Origin: Desulfomicrobium orale DSM 12838
GTDB lineage: Bacteria > Desulfobacterota > Desulfovibrionia > Desulfovibrionales > Desulfomicrobiaceae
Length of the DNA: 64,000 nucleotides
Direction: 5' to 3'
NCBI RefSeq assembly: GCF_001553625.1
Contig: NZ_CP014230.1
Coordinates: forward strand, 1 to 64,000
Below, piece by piece: positions 11,004 to 18,953 of this stretch (its first letter is position 1; each line of letters opens with the position of its first letter). Both the position numbers and the translations under genes were made by a program. The notes beneath the pieces are model-generated. The model saw nothing but the letters and a program-made list of their open reading frames with translations, was not told the origin of the DNA and did not search any database.

Positions 11004-11010
11004 GCTAGGT

Positions 11011-11777
11011 TCAGGCCTCATTAATTGAGATGAAAATGATGGAAGCCGCGAGGCACAGAGCTGAAAAGAAGGTATGCGCGCAGCGGTCATAACGCATGGC
11101 AATTCTGCGCCAGTCCTTGATCCTGCCAAACATGATCTCGATCTTGTGCCGCTGTTTATACAGATTTTTATCGTAAGAGATGGGTCTCTTCCGGCTCATT
11201 CTGGGCGGGATGCAGGGCGTAATGCCTCTGGCGCGCAGGGCGTCACGGAACCAGTCGGCGTCGTAACCACGGTCCGCCAGCAGCTCCCTGGCCTCAGGCA
11301 AAGCATCCATAAGCAGGGTGGCTCCTTTGTAGTCGCTCACCTGGCCTTCTGTGAGCGTCAAGGCCAGGGGCCTGCCGTGGCCGTCGCAAAGGGCATGGAG
11401 TTTGGAGTTCAGGCCGCCCTTTGTGCGTCCGATGCAGCGGGAAAGAGCCCCTTTTTGAGCAAGCTTGCGGCGGTACGATGGGCTTTGAGGTGGGTCGCAT
11501 CGATCATCAATCGTCCATCTTTTCCCGCTGTTTTTGCCAATTCGGTAAAAATATTGTTGAAGACGCCCATCCGGCTCCAGCGCAAAAAGCGATTGTACAG
11601 CGTTTTATACGGGCCATACTCACGCGGTGCATCTTTCCATTGCAGGCCATGTTTGATGACATAAATGATGCCGCTGATGACTTTCCGGTCATCGACCCGC
11701 GGAATACCATGTGATCGTGGAAAGAAGGGCTTGATACGTTCGAGTTGTTCGGCAGAAAGGTAGAAAAGTTGGCTCAT
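11011..11777 (-). CDS. IS5-family transposase made by -1 frameshift
   Basis: The first frame runs from ATG at 11777 (AGGGAGG upstream) and ends at 11409. The second frame lies at -1 and ends with the TGA inside the terminal repeat at 11011. The run AAAAAGGGG (minus strand, 11448-11456) contains A-AAG-GGG, a classical slippery heptamer in the correct phase. The joined protein has the DDE set: Asp in LMIDATHLKAH, Asp in LLADRGYDADW and Glu in HKIEIMFGRIKDWRR. All motifs are intact, so this copy is probably active. Confidence 0.85.
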
Positions 11778-11837
11778 GGCGTCCTCCCTGAGCACAACTA
11801 ACCAACTTTCCTGATTTTTACAATTAATGAGGCCTGA
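11011..11837 (-). mobile_element. IS5-family (IS427-like) element with perfect 17-bp ends
   Basis: The 827-bp element is bounded by perfect inverted repeats TCAGGCCTCATTAATTG at 11011-11027 and 11821-11837. It reads on the minus strand. The flanks (AAGCTAGGT on the left, GCATAAAG on the right) do not give a clean target duplication, so a deletion or rearrangement has removed one flank. It is unrelated in sequence to the other IS5-family element in the island. Confidence 0.9.
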
Positions 11838-11850
11838 GCATAAAGAAAAT

Positions 11851-12586
11851 GGGTCATGCCTAGCTGAGTGGATTTTCTCTGAGCATTTTGAGCAGAAGTT
11901 TATAACTATCTTCGTTTCTATGGTTAAAGCGAAATTCACATTCTTTCAAATGAAAGTAAAAAGTGTGCTTGGGCAAACCCCTAAAACGAACAAGTCGTGT
12001 TTTGGCAAAAGTCCAGAAGCTCTCAATGCCGTTAATGTGTGAGTTTTTATTGGCAAATTCATTGTTGCCATGCTCAACCCGGAAGTGTTTTTGGTAGCCT
12101 AGGTCTACGAGACCATCATAGCCGCGCCAGCCATCAGAGTGAATAATGCTTTCAAGTTTCACGCGACCCCGGATGATCCCTTGGAGGGTGATTTTTGAAC
12201 AGTCCGGGACAATTTCGGTACAAACGCGACCTTCACGCTTGAATAAGCCGAACACAATGGTTTTGCCCTTGGCTCCTCGGCCTCTGACTCCTTTAACGCG
12301 GCGTGCGCCAAAATAGCTTTCATCAACCTCAACTTCGCCTTGAACAGGAGACTCCGCCTCGCAGAACCGGGCAATCCTCTCTCGGAAAGCAGCCAGATAA
12401 CGGTTCGCGGTATTACGATTTACCCCGGCTATTTCAGCTATCTGCAGGGCATTCAAATCCACGGCAAACAGCTTCACTATTTGTCGGACTTTGGCCTCTG
12501 AAATTCTTGAACGCTTCGCATACTTGTTTTTCATTGTCGTGACTAGCCTTATAGTCGAATGGAGACTCATGGACTAGGCATGACCC
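11851..12586 (-). mobile_element. IS1595-family element
   Basis: The element is bounded by 13-bp inverted repeats GGGTCATGCCTAG at 11851-11863 and its exact complement at 12574-12586. It is 736 bp long and holds one transposase on the minus strand. An 8-bp target duplication would be expected, but the flanks (AAGAAAAT and AAAATCAA) are AT-rich without being identical. Confidence 0.85.
11860..12534 (-). CDS. IS1595-family transposase
   Basis: The 224-residue protein starts with a helix-turn-helix region (ISEAKVRQIVKLF ... IAEIAGVNRNTANRYL) and then the ISXO2-type catalytic domain. Its acidic residues are in EVDESYFG, IIHSDGWRGYDG and HINGIESFWTFAK. A zinc ribbon seen in some members is absent. 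The ATG at 12534 gives the usual MKNKYAKRS start; an earlier ATG at 12570 is possible and would add 12 residues. The stop lies inside the terminal repeat. The frame is undamaged. Confidence 0.87.
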   Translation of the reverse strand: MKNKYAKRSRISEAKVRQIVKLFAVDLNALQIAEIAGVNRNTANRYLAAFRERIARFCEAESPVQGEVEVDESYFGARRVKGVRGRGAKGKTIVFGLFKREGRVCTEIVPDCSKITLQGIIRGRVKLESIIHSDGWRGYDGLVDLGYQKHFRVEHGNNEFANKNSHINGIESFWTFAKTRLVRFRGLPKHTFYFHLKECEFRFNHRNEDSYKLLLKMLRENPLS

Positions 12587-12604
12587 AAAATCAAATAATC
12601 CTAG

Positions 12605-13434
12605 ATAGTGTCGTCAAACTATGAATAATCTGGTAAAATCTCTTCATGCATAACGGGAGGGGCTATGTACGCACATCGACGACACGATATTTCTGACAGG
12701 GTTTGGGAAAACATACAGGCGCATCTCCCCGGCAAAAAGGGGAGCGTTGGTCGCCCGGCCGGAGACAACAGGCTGTTTATTAACGCGGTGTTCTGGATAT
12801 TGCGGACGGGAGCGCCATGGCGTGATCTGCCTCCTGACCTTGGGGACTGGAAAAATACCCATCGCCGGTTTTGCCGTTGGCGTGACCGGGGTGTTTGGGA
12901 AAAACTCCTTGAGGTGCTCATGGCTGAGCCTGACTATGAGTGGCTGATGATTGATGCGAGCCATTGCAAAGTGCATCCCCATGCTGCCGGAGCGGTTGGC
13001 GGCAACCAGGCGATGAGCCGTACAAAAGGGGGCTCAACACCAAAATACATCTGGCCGTGGATGCGCATGGTATGCCGCTCAGAGTTGTTGTTACAGAAGG
13101 TACCAGAGCTGATTGCAAGGAAGCGTGTGCATTGATTGACGGCTTGAGCGCGGAGATGCTTTTGGCTGATCGCGGAGATGACAGCAATGAACTTATAGAC
13201 AAGGCTGTTGAGTCCGGCTGCCAGCCCGTCATCCCGCCCAAAAAGAATCGCAGGGAACAGCGCGATTACGACAAAGCTCTGTACCGTGTACGGCACCTGG
13301 TCGAGAACGCCTTTCTTCACCTCAAGAGATGGCGTGGCATCGCCACGCGTTATGCAAAACGAAGCCTCTCCTTCCTTGCCGCCGTGCAAATCAGGTGTAT
13401 CTCGTTGTGGGCAGAAATAATTTGACGGCACTGC
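12605..13434 (+). mobile_element. IS5-family element, copy 2 (complete)
   Basis: This is the full 830-bp version of the element truncated at 9091-9809. Imperfect 18-bp terminal repeats (ATAGTGTCGTCAAACTAT and, inverted, GCAGTGCCGTCAAATTAT) mark the ends. It is flanked by CTAG on the left and CTAA on the right; both fit YTAR but are not identical. It closes the insertion-sequence island on the tRNA side. Confidence 0.88.
12665..13425 (+). CDS. IS5-family transposase, copy 2, made by -1 frameshift
   Basis: Frame one runs from ATG 12665 (GGGAGGGG upstream) to 13135. Frame two, at -1, continues to 13425. The A4G5 run at 13024-13032 lies where the conserved sequence SRTKGG passes into LNTKIHLAVDAHG, so slippage there would give the normal protein of about 250 residues. 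The catalytic set is Asp in WLMIDASHCKVH, Asp in LLADRGDDSN (usually GYD) and Glu in RHLVENAFLHLKRWRG. It seems functional. Confidence 0.84.
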
Positions 13435-13438
13435 CTAA

Positions 13439-13743
13439 GTGAAGAGAATATCAGAAGAAAGATTCTGGGAGGGTCAAAATCGTACATTCCAATTCTCCTG
13501 CGATCTTGGGGCAAAGGAAGGGAAACGGAAAGGAAGCAGGGGGAGAAGCTCAGGAAGGGCCCTTTTTGAAGCAAGGAGATCAGGCGGGAAAGGATAGAGG
13601 GGCCGCCAACTCGGTTGTTGGCTCATGAGATGAGACGTGGAGGAAAAAGCCCTGTCGGGCTGAAAGCCTCCTGTCATGTTCTGAGGGGATAGAGACACTC
13701 AGGACCAATCTGACCTGTCCGTAAGAAAGCCCGGATTTTGGAC
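13439..13743. other. Intergenic stretch between IS island and tRNA terminator
   Basis: About 305 bp without a convincing gene on either strand. It is purine-rich on the plus strand in its first half (AAGGAAGGGAAACGGAAAGG). I see no promoter, repeat or conserved RNA in it. It may be debris from earlier insertions. Confidence 0.5.
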
Positions 13744-13778
13744 AAAAAAATGGAACGAAGGCTGATTACCTTGTTCCA
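13744..13778 (-). terminator. Rho-independent terminator of the tRNA operon
   Basis: On the minus strand TGGAACAAGG pairs with CCTTCGTTCCA (one bulged base) around a 7-nt loop and is followed by TTTTTTT. It lies 15 bases after the tRNA-Thr 3' end. Confidence 0.9.
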
Positions 13779-13793
13779 TCTTTGCTCAAAACC

Positions 13794-13869
<76 letters not shown>

Positions 13870-13872
13870 GTA

Positions 13873-13949
13873 TGGTCGGGATGAGAGGATTTGAACCTCC
13901 GGCCCCTTGAACCCCATTCAAGTGCGCTCCCAGACTGCGCTACATCCCG
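13873..13949 (-). tRNA. tRNA-Pro (anticodon GGG)
   Basis: The 77-nt cloverleaf has acceptor stem CGGGATG/CATCCCG, anticodon stem CTTGA/TCAAG around ATGGGGT (anticodon GGG) and T-loop GGTTCAAATCC. CCA is encoded. Only 3 nt separate it from tRNA-Thr, so both are cut from one precursor. Confidence 0.96.
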
Positions 13950-13963
13950 ACAACAGGCCACTT

Positions 13964-13992
13964 CCTATATGGATGCCTTCTCCCTTTGTCAA
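13964..13992 (-). promoter_or_regulatory. Sigma-70-type promoter of the tRNA operon
   Basis: On the minus strand a perfect -35 box TTGACA and a -10 box TATAGG are spaced by 17 bp. The -10 box lies 14 bases before the 5' end of tRNA-Pro, giving a leader of about 7 nt. Confidence 0.85.
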
Positions 13993-14388
13993 ATGTTTTT
14001 CGGCACACCTCCCAAAGATATGAAACAGGCTTGCCGAAAAACTGAAAAATGAGAGTTCTTCCCTCGTAACCTGAAAAAAAGCTGTTTCACCGCATTCCAG
14101 GCAGCCGCCATAGGGTTCTTACAACTGTTCATAGCCAAGCGGACTGTAAAGACATCCCATTACCGGATGGAAAGCTCTCAGAATGATAATAAACGGAAAC
14201 ACTCCAGACGAAATATCTTCTCAATTCTATATGTTATCCGGCTCCGAGGTATGAGGTCTTCCACAGTTTCTTTCAGGCCGACGCTGGTCGCATGACCGGC
14301 TTCAGCCTCCCGTCGATAACCTTCCAGATCCAACCCAAACTGCATTTCAGCATGTCAACTCAGCGGGATCTGCCAGAACAGCCGAAAT
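13993..14388. other. Intergenic stretch upstream of the tRNA promoter
   Basis: About 400 bp with lower GC than its surroundings. No convincing gene. A 55-codon open frame on the minus strand (14178-14345, starting MQFGLDLEGYRREAEAG) has protein-like composition but no ribosome-binding site, and I could not assign it to a family. It may be a decayed gene. Confidence 0.45.
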
Positions 14389-16368
14389 TCATGAGCGGTG
14401 CCGTTCAAAGATCTCTTTGAACAGATTTTCAGATTTCATAAAGGCGTCCACCACATCCGGGTCGAAATGCCGTCCCCGGCCCTCGATGATGATCTCAACA
14501 GCCCGGGCATGCGGGACAGGCTCCTTGTACACCCGTCTGCTGACCAGAGCGTCGTAAACGTCGGCCACGGCCATGAGACGCCCACCGAGAGGAATTTCTT
14601 CGCCTTTGAGCCCTTGCGGATATCCCGTGCCATCCCATTTTTCATGGTGAGCGTAGGCGATCTGCTTGGCCATCGCCAGAAAGGAGCTGTCACTCTGACT
14701 GAAGGCCTGCTGCTCGGCCTGATCCAGAGTTTCGAACCCCAAAACGGCATGAGAGTGCATTTCCCGCCGCTCCGCCGGGTCCAGGCTGCCCGGTTTGAGC
14801 AGGATGTGATCCCGGACGCCGACCTTGCCGATATCGTGCAGGGGGGCGGACTTGTACAGCAGGTCAATGGTTTCCTGGTCGAGCCGTTCGCTGTATCTGG
14901 GGTTCAGGGCCAGCTTCTCGGCCAGTATCCGGATGTATTCCCTGGTGCGCTTGATATGCCCTCCCGTCTCGGGATCGCGTGTTTCCGCCAGGGCCGTAAG
15001 GCTCAAAATGGCCGCGTCCTGGGCCTGAACGAGCTGTACGTTTCGCAGCAGCAGTTCGCGTTCTTTCAGTGTGTATTTGAACAGGCTGAGTCCCGCCGCC
15101 GTCAGCACAAGGGACAGTTCCGCAGGCAACGGGGAAACCCAATATCCGTGAGCGGCCAGCAGACGCCAGCAGGCGAGCCAGAGTCCGACTCCGGCCGCCA
15201 GCAGCCAGCCCAGGCAGGAGGCGGGGCCGCGAAAGACCATGATCGCCACGGTCAGAATACCGGCGCACACCGTCAGCACCACCTCCGCTCCGCCGGCCCA
15301 GACCGGGCGCATCAGGATGTCGCCCTGCAGAAGATTGTCCAGAATGGTCGCGTGCACCTCGACACCCGGAAACATCCTGTCCGGCGGCGTCACGTGGCTG
15401 TCTCCCAGACCCGTGCTGGTGGCCCCGATGAGCGCCAGACGGCCGCTCAGATCGGGCGCCTGCCCTTCCATGATGTCCACGGCCGAAATCGTATGGAACG
15501 TGCCTTGCGGCCCCCTGAACCTGAGCAGCATCTCGCTTCTGCCGTCCACATGGACGCGCTGCCGCCCCAGCGTCAGAAAGGCGCCGTCGGCATCCCGCCC
15601 CAGCCCTACGGGCATGTTTTTCCTCAGGGCCATGACCGTGGCCAGCATCAGATTGGGGTACAAGCTCTCTTCGTGCCGGATCAGCATGGGCACGCGGCGC
15701 AGCACGCCGTCCGCATCCGGCAGAGCGTTGACGAATCCGGAGGAAACAGCCGCCGCCGTCAGGCTGGACAGATTGCAGATCACGTCCCTGGCCGTATGAA
15801 ACGAAAGTCCTTCAGAAACGGGGAGAAAAGGCAGAAACGGATGCGTCTGGCAAAGCCGCCCGGAATACTGCAACGGCTCGAAAAGAAACTTGTAGCCGAG
15901 CACCGACGGCTGCCTCTGAAGTTCCCTGGACAACACGCGGTCGTTGTCCAGATAGTCCGCCGGGATATCCAGCGGAACCCTGAGACCCAGGTCCTGAAGC
16001 AGGTTCTGCTGTATGGACATGGGCGACGTGCGGTCCCGCGCAGGCAGGACCAGATCCAGAGCGACCAGGGTCGCGTTGGCCGCACGCAGTCCGGCCACGA
16101 GTCCGGCCAGATACCTTCTGGGCCAGGGCCACTGCCCGTACCGGACCAGAGACTCGTCGTCGATGGCAATGATGACGGGCGCCGGATCCGGCGGACGGAC
16201 GGCGGCATGCCGCAGCAGCGTGTCGTACACGGCATTCTCGATACGTACGTAGAGCTGCGGCCGGGCGAGATGCAACGCCAGCACGCAGACCACGGCCAAC
16301 GCCCCGGCGCCGAAAAGACGCAGCGCGTCGGGCCTGGAAATCCTGTGTCCGGGGCTCCGGCGGCTCAC
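14389..16368 (-). CDS. CHASE2-domain HD-GYP phosphodiesterase
   Basis: This 659-residue membrane protein has one N-terminal helix (about 18-36). An extracytoplasmic CHASE2 sensor domain follows (about 40-335, with VIIAIDDESLVRYGQWPWPRR near its start and ALIGATSTGLGDSHVTP near its end), then three clustered helices (about 345-425). The C-terminus is a cytosolic HD-GYP domain. Its catalytic signature is complete: HDIGKVGVRD, the HSHAVLG histidines, AYAHHEKWDGTGYPQGLKGEEIP and VADVYDAL. HD-GYP enzymes degrade cyclic di-GMP. The ligand sensed by CHASE2 is unknown. It overlaps the upstream FecR-domain gene by 4 bp (ATGA) and is co-translated with it. Confidence 0.94.
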   Translation of the reverse strand: MSRRSPGHRISRPDALRLFGAGALAVVCVLALHLARPQLYVRIENAVYDTLLRHAAVRPPDPAPVIIAIDDESLVRYGQWPWPRRYLAGLVAGLRAANATLVALDLVLPARDRTSPMSIQQNLLQDLGLRVPLDIPADYLDNDRVLSRELQRQPSVLGYKFLFEPLQYSGRLCQTHPFLPFLPVSEGLSFHTARDVICNLSSLTAAAVSSGFVNALPDADGVLRRVPMLIRHEESLYPNLMLATVMALRKNMPVGLGRDADGAFLTLGRQRVHVDGRSEMLLRFRGPQGTFHTISAVDIMEGQAPDLSGRLALIGATSTGLGDSHVTPPDRMFPGVEVHATILDNLLQGDILMRPVWAGGAEVVLTVCAGILTVAIMVFRGPASCLGWLLAAGVGLWLACWRLLAAHGYWVSPLPAELSLVLTAAGLSLFKYTLKERELLLRNVQLVQAQDAAILSLTALAETRDPETGGHIKRTREYIRILAEKLALNPRYSERLDQETIDLLYKSAPLHDIGKVGVRDHILLKPGSLDPAERREMHSHAVLGFETLDQAEQQAFSQSDSSFLAMAKQIAYAHHEKWDGTGYPQGLKGEEIPLGGRLMAVADVYDALVSRRVYKEPVPHARAVEIIIEGRGRHFDPDVVDAFMKSENLFKEIFERHRS

Positions 16369-16868
16369 GGAGCAGTCCTCCCCTGCCCGCGCGGATGGCC
16401 GCGCCAGCCTTCTGCGGCGGCTGGCCTCCCAGTGTTCCCGCGGGCATGCGGCTCTTCATCCGGGCGAGGCTCATTCAGGATGGCGATGACCGCATCCGGT
16501 GTTTCGGTCCGGGCCTTCTCCGGGACCAATCCGGAAATGAGTGCCAGAAACCCCTTGAGCAGCCCTACACCCGAAGCACCCAGACTGTCCGGTTTAGCGG
16601 GGAGGAAATCCCTGATCAGAAGACGGCTGTCCGGCCCCAGAAACAGAATGGATCCGTCTTGCAGGACAATCCCGATGGAACTCCATTCTTCCGTGAAAAC
16701 CACATCTTCGGCGTAGAGCTCAAGCCCGGTTCCGGCGGGAATAACGGTCTGTCCCCGCTGAACCCGGCCCTCTCCGTCGAGCTTTTCGATCCGCCCGGCC
16801 ATATCGCCCCCGGCGGCCCAACCAGTCAGCGAGAGAAACACCAGGACATGCAGCGCGAAATATCTCAT
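16365..16868 (-). CDS. Exported FecR-domain protein
   Basis: The 167-residue protein has a signal peptide (FALHVLVFLSLTGWAAGG) and a FecR-type beta domain: a GRIEKLDGEGRVQRG opening, then LYAEDVVFTEEWSSIGIVLQDGSILFLGPDSRLLIRDF. The end is a low-complexity Pro/Arg/Gly tail. FecR domains paired with CHASE2 enzymes are a recurrent arrangement; they may form a periplasmic partner or ligand-binding unit (inference). The start at 16868 is favoured because GGAGG lies seven bases upstream; an ATG six codons earlier has no such site. It is translationally coupled to the HD-GYP gene. Confidence 0.8.
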   Translation of the reverse strand: MRYFALHVLVFLSLTGWAAGGDMAGRIEKLDGEGRVQRGQTVIPAGTGLELYAEDVVFTEEWSSIGIVLQDGSILFLGPDSRLLIRDFLPAKPDSLGASGVGLLKGFLALISGLVPEKARTETPDAVIAILNEPRPDEEPHARGNTGRPAAAEGWRGHPRGQGRTAP

Positions 16869-17060
16869 GCGAAGCCTCCGCGTCATGCGGCTTCAGCCGC
16901 TTTTGTCCTGTGTTATCCCCATCTCGAAGCATTGACAAAGCCATCTTTCCGCACGGCTTTCCAGGCGCATGCGGCCGCCGGAAGATGTCCTTCTCTTGTG
17001 CCCGTTGCCGCTCTGGACTAGAGGCGGATTTTTCCGACGACCTTTTTCCCGGATACAGCC

Positions 17061-17684
17061 ATGTCCCTCACTACCTGGCTCGCTTTCGCGGCAGCCTGCA
17101 TCGTCTTCAGTCTGTCTCCCGGCGCGGGCGCCGTCTCCACCATGAGCACTTCTCTGGCCCATGGCCTGCGCCCGGCCCTGATCGGCATCCTCGGCCTGCA
17201 AACCGCTCTGGCGCTGCATATCGCCGTGGTGGGAGCCGGGCTGGGCGTACTGCTCTCTTCCTCGGTCTGGGCCTTCACCACCCTGAAGATCGTAGGGGCC
17301 CTGTACCTGATCTGGCTGGGCATACAAAAATGGCGCGAAGCTCCCGTGCTGGCCGTGTCCGGCGCGCCCGAGCGGAAAATGGACTCGTGGGCCCTGACCC
17401 GCAGGGGCATGCTGGTCAATCTGAGCAATCCCAAATCCATCATTTTCCTGGCCGCATTTTTCCCCCAGTTCATCCGCCACGATCTGCCCCATGCGCCGCA
17501 GTATCTCATTCTGGGCCTGACCGTGCTGGTCACGGACGCTCTGGTCATGACCTGCTATGCCCTGCTGGCCGCTTCCGTACGCGGCGCCCTGTCCACCCCG
17601 CTGGCCATGCGCCGGGGCAACCGCCTTTTCGGCTCTCTGTTCATCGGCGCCGGAGCAGCTCTGGCCCTGGCCGGGCGGGAGTGA
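17061..17684 (+). CDS. LysE/RhtB-family amino-acid exporter
   Basis: This 207-residue inner-membrane protein has six predicted helices. The family signature lies near the start (SLSPGAGAVSTMSTSLAHGLRPALIGILGLQ), and VNLSNPKSIIFLAAFFPQF is present near residue 117. RhtB/LysE proteins export amino acids such as threonine, homoserine or lysine; the substrate cannot be deduced. The length is normal. The cca gene follows after 24 bp with its own strong ribosome-binding site, so the two may be co-transcribed. Confidence 0.9.
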   Translation: MSLTTWLAFAAACIVFSLSPGAGAVSTMSTSLAHGLRPALIGILGLQTALALHIAVVGAGLGVLLSSSVWAFTTLKIVGALYLIWLGIQKWREAPVLAVSGAPERKMDSWALTRRGMLVNLSNPKSIIFLAAFFPQFIRHDLPHAPQYLILGLTVLVTDALVMTCYALLAASVRGALSTPLAMRRGNRLFGSLFIGAGAALALAGRE

Positions 17685-17708
17685 GTCTCAGTCCGCGACA
17701 GGAGGAAC

Positions 17709-18817
17709 ATGGACATCTATCTCGTGGGCGGAGCCGTCCGCGACCAACTGCGCGGCCTTACACCTTCGGACCTGGACTATGTGGTCATAAACGGCGACGA
17801 AAGCGCCCTGCGCCGCCAGGTGCCGGGACTGATCCGGGTAGGACAGGGCATTCCCGTCTTCCTGCGCGGAACCGAGCAGTACACGATTTCCGAATATCCG
17901 AATATCGAGGCCGACCTTGAGTCCCGCGATCTGACCATCAACGCCATGGCCAGAGACAAACGAGGGGAGCTGACGGCCCACCCTCTGGCTCTGCCCGATC
18001 TGCATAAAAAAATCCTGCGCCCTGTGGCGGCGGCCAATTTCCTGACAGACCCGCTGCGTGCCGTGCGCGCGGCCCGCTTCGCCGCCGTTCTCCCGGATTT
18101 TACAGTACACGACGATCTGCTGCCGGCCATGCGCGCGGTCCCCCCCATGCCCTCGGCGCGGTGGCTGCCGAGCGGGTGGGACAGGAACTGCTCAAGGCCT
18201 GCGCCGCCGCCCGGCCGGGAAACTTTCCGCGCCTGCTGTCCCGGGGGCAATGCCTGCGTCCCTGGTTCGAAGAACTGGCCGAAGCGGACAGTCTGCCCGC
18301 CGGACCGCCAACATGGCACGACTCCAGCGTTCTGGAACACACGGCCCGGATCATGGACCAGTGTGCGGGAGACGTTACGGCGGTGTGGATGGCGTTCTGC
18401 CATGATCTAGGCAAGACAGCCACACCTCGCGCCGAACTGCCTCATCATCACGGACACGAAAAGCGCGGGGAAAGCCTGGCCGAGACTCTGGCTCTGCGCC
18501 TGCGTCTGTCCGGCCGGCTGCGTACCGCGGGACGATGGGCGGCCCGAAGACACATGAACGGAGCGCGGTACGCGGAGCTCAGAAACTCCACCCTGGCCCG
18601 AATGCTGCTAGACCTGGACAAGGCCGGACTGACAGAACCTTTTTTCCGGATGGTGGAGGCGGACAGCGGCGAGAAACTTCTGGACCGGGCCAGATGCGAT
18701 CTGACCCTGCTTACAGCTGTAAGCCTTCCCGAAAAGTACCGGAATCTCGGCCCCAAAAGCGCGGAAATTCTCCTGCAGCTGCGTTGCGAGGCGTTGGCCC
18801 GCCACAGAGAAAAATGA
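17709..18817 (+). pseudogene. cca: CCA-adding tRNA nucleotidyltransferase, interrupted by a one-base deletion
   Basis: The N-terminal frame gives an E. coli-type class II nucleotidyltransferase: GGAVRD at residues 7-12, the metal-binding DLD at 21-23, SRDLTINAMA, and DPLRAVRAARFAA. At the C7 run 18140-18146 the frame is lost. The continuation lies in the next frame (HALGAVAAERVGQELLKA), and one extra C would restore it to a 369-residue protein. The second half holds the HD domain (HTARIM and FCHDLGK) and the LPHHHGH motif of the gamma-type enzymes. It repairs or builds the CCA end of tRNAs. GACAGGAGGAAC precedes the ATG. A read error in the homopolymer is as likely as a real lesion. The two tRNAs in this window encode CCA. 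Confidence 0.88.
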
Positions 18818-18842
18818 CAGCGGGTTTTCTGAAAGACTCTTC

Positions 18843-18880
18843 CTGAACACCGACCATACGATCGGTGTCATGGTGTTCAG
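18843..18880 (+). terminator. Hairpin after cca with two alternative stems
   Basis: CTGAACACC (18843-18851) can pair with GGTGTTCAG (18872-18880), a perfect 9-bp stem. ACACCGA (18847-18853) can instead pair with TCGGTGT (18862-18868). The two stems share bases and exclude each other. There is no U-run, so it may terminate weakly or be regulatory. Confidence 0.4.
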
Positions 18881-18953
18881 TCTGTCTGGCAGCCCCATAT
18901 TCCTGCAGTAGTCAAAAATTCCACATGATTCCAATTGGACACTTATTGAAAAT

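Larger units (their letters stand above)
9810..11010 (+). mobile_element. IS3-family element, right end missing
   Basis: The element starts at or just after 9810; a likely left terminal repeat begins TGGTCCCCAAAATTCGGACA at about 9815. It holds orfA and orfB of an IS3-type transposase. No complementary right repeat is found before the next element begins at 11011, so its right end was lost when, or after, the neighbouring element inserted. Confidence 0.8.

Noticed and set aside
9091-13434. Composite transposon made of two direct IS5-family copies
   Set aside because: The left copy lacks its right end and transposase, the outer flanks (TTAG and CTAA) are not a direct duplication, and there is no cargo gene.
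14178-14345. 55-codon minus-strand frame starting MQFGLDLEGYRR
   Set aside because: Composition is protein-like, but there is no ribosome-binding site and no family similarity that I recognise; kept only as a note in the intergenic entry.
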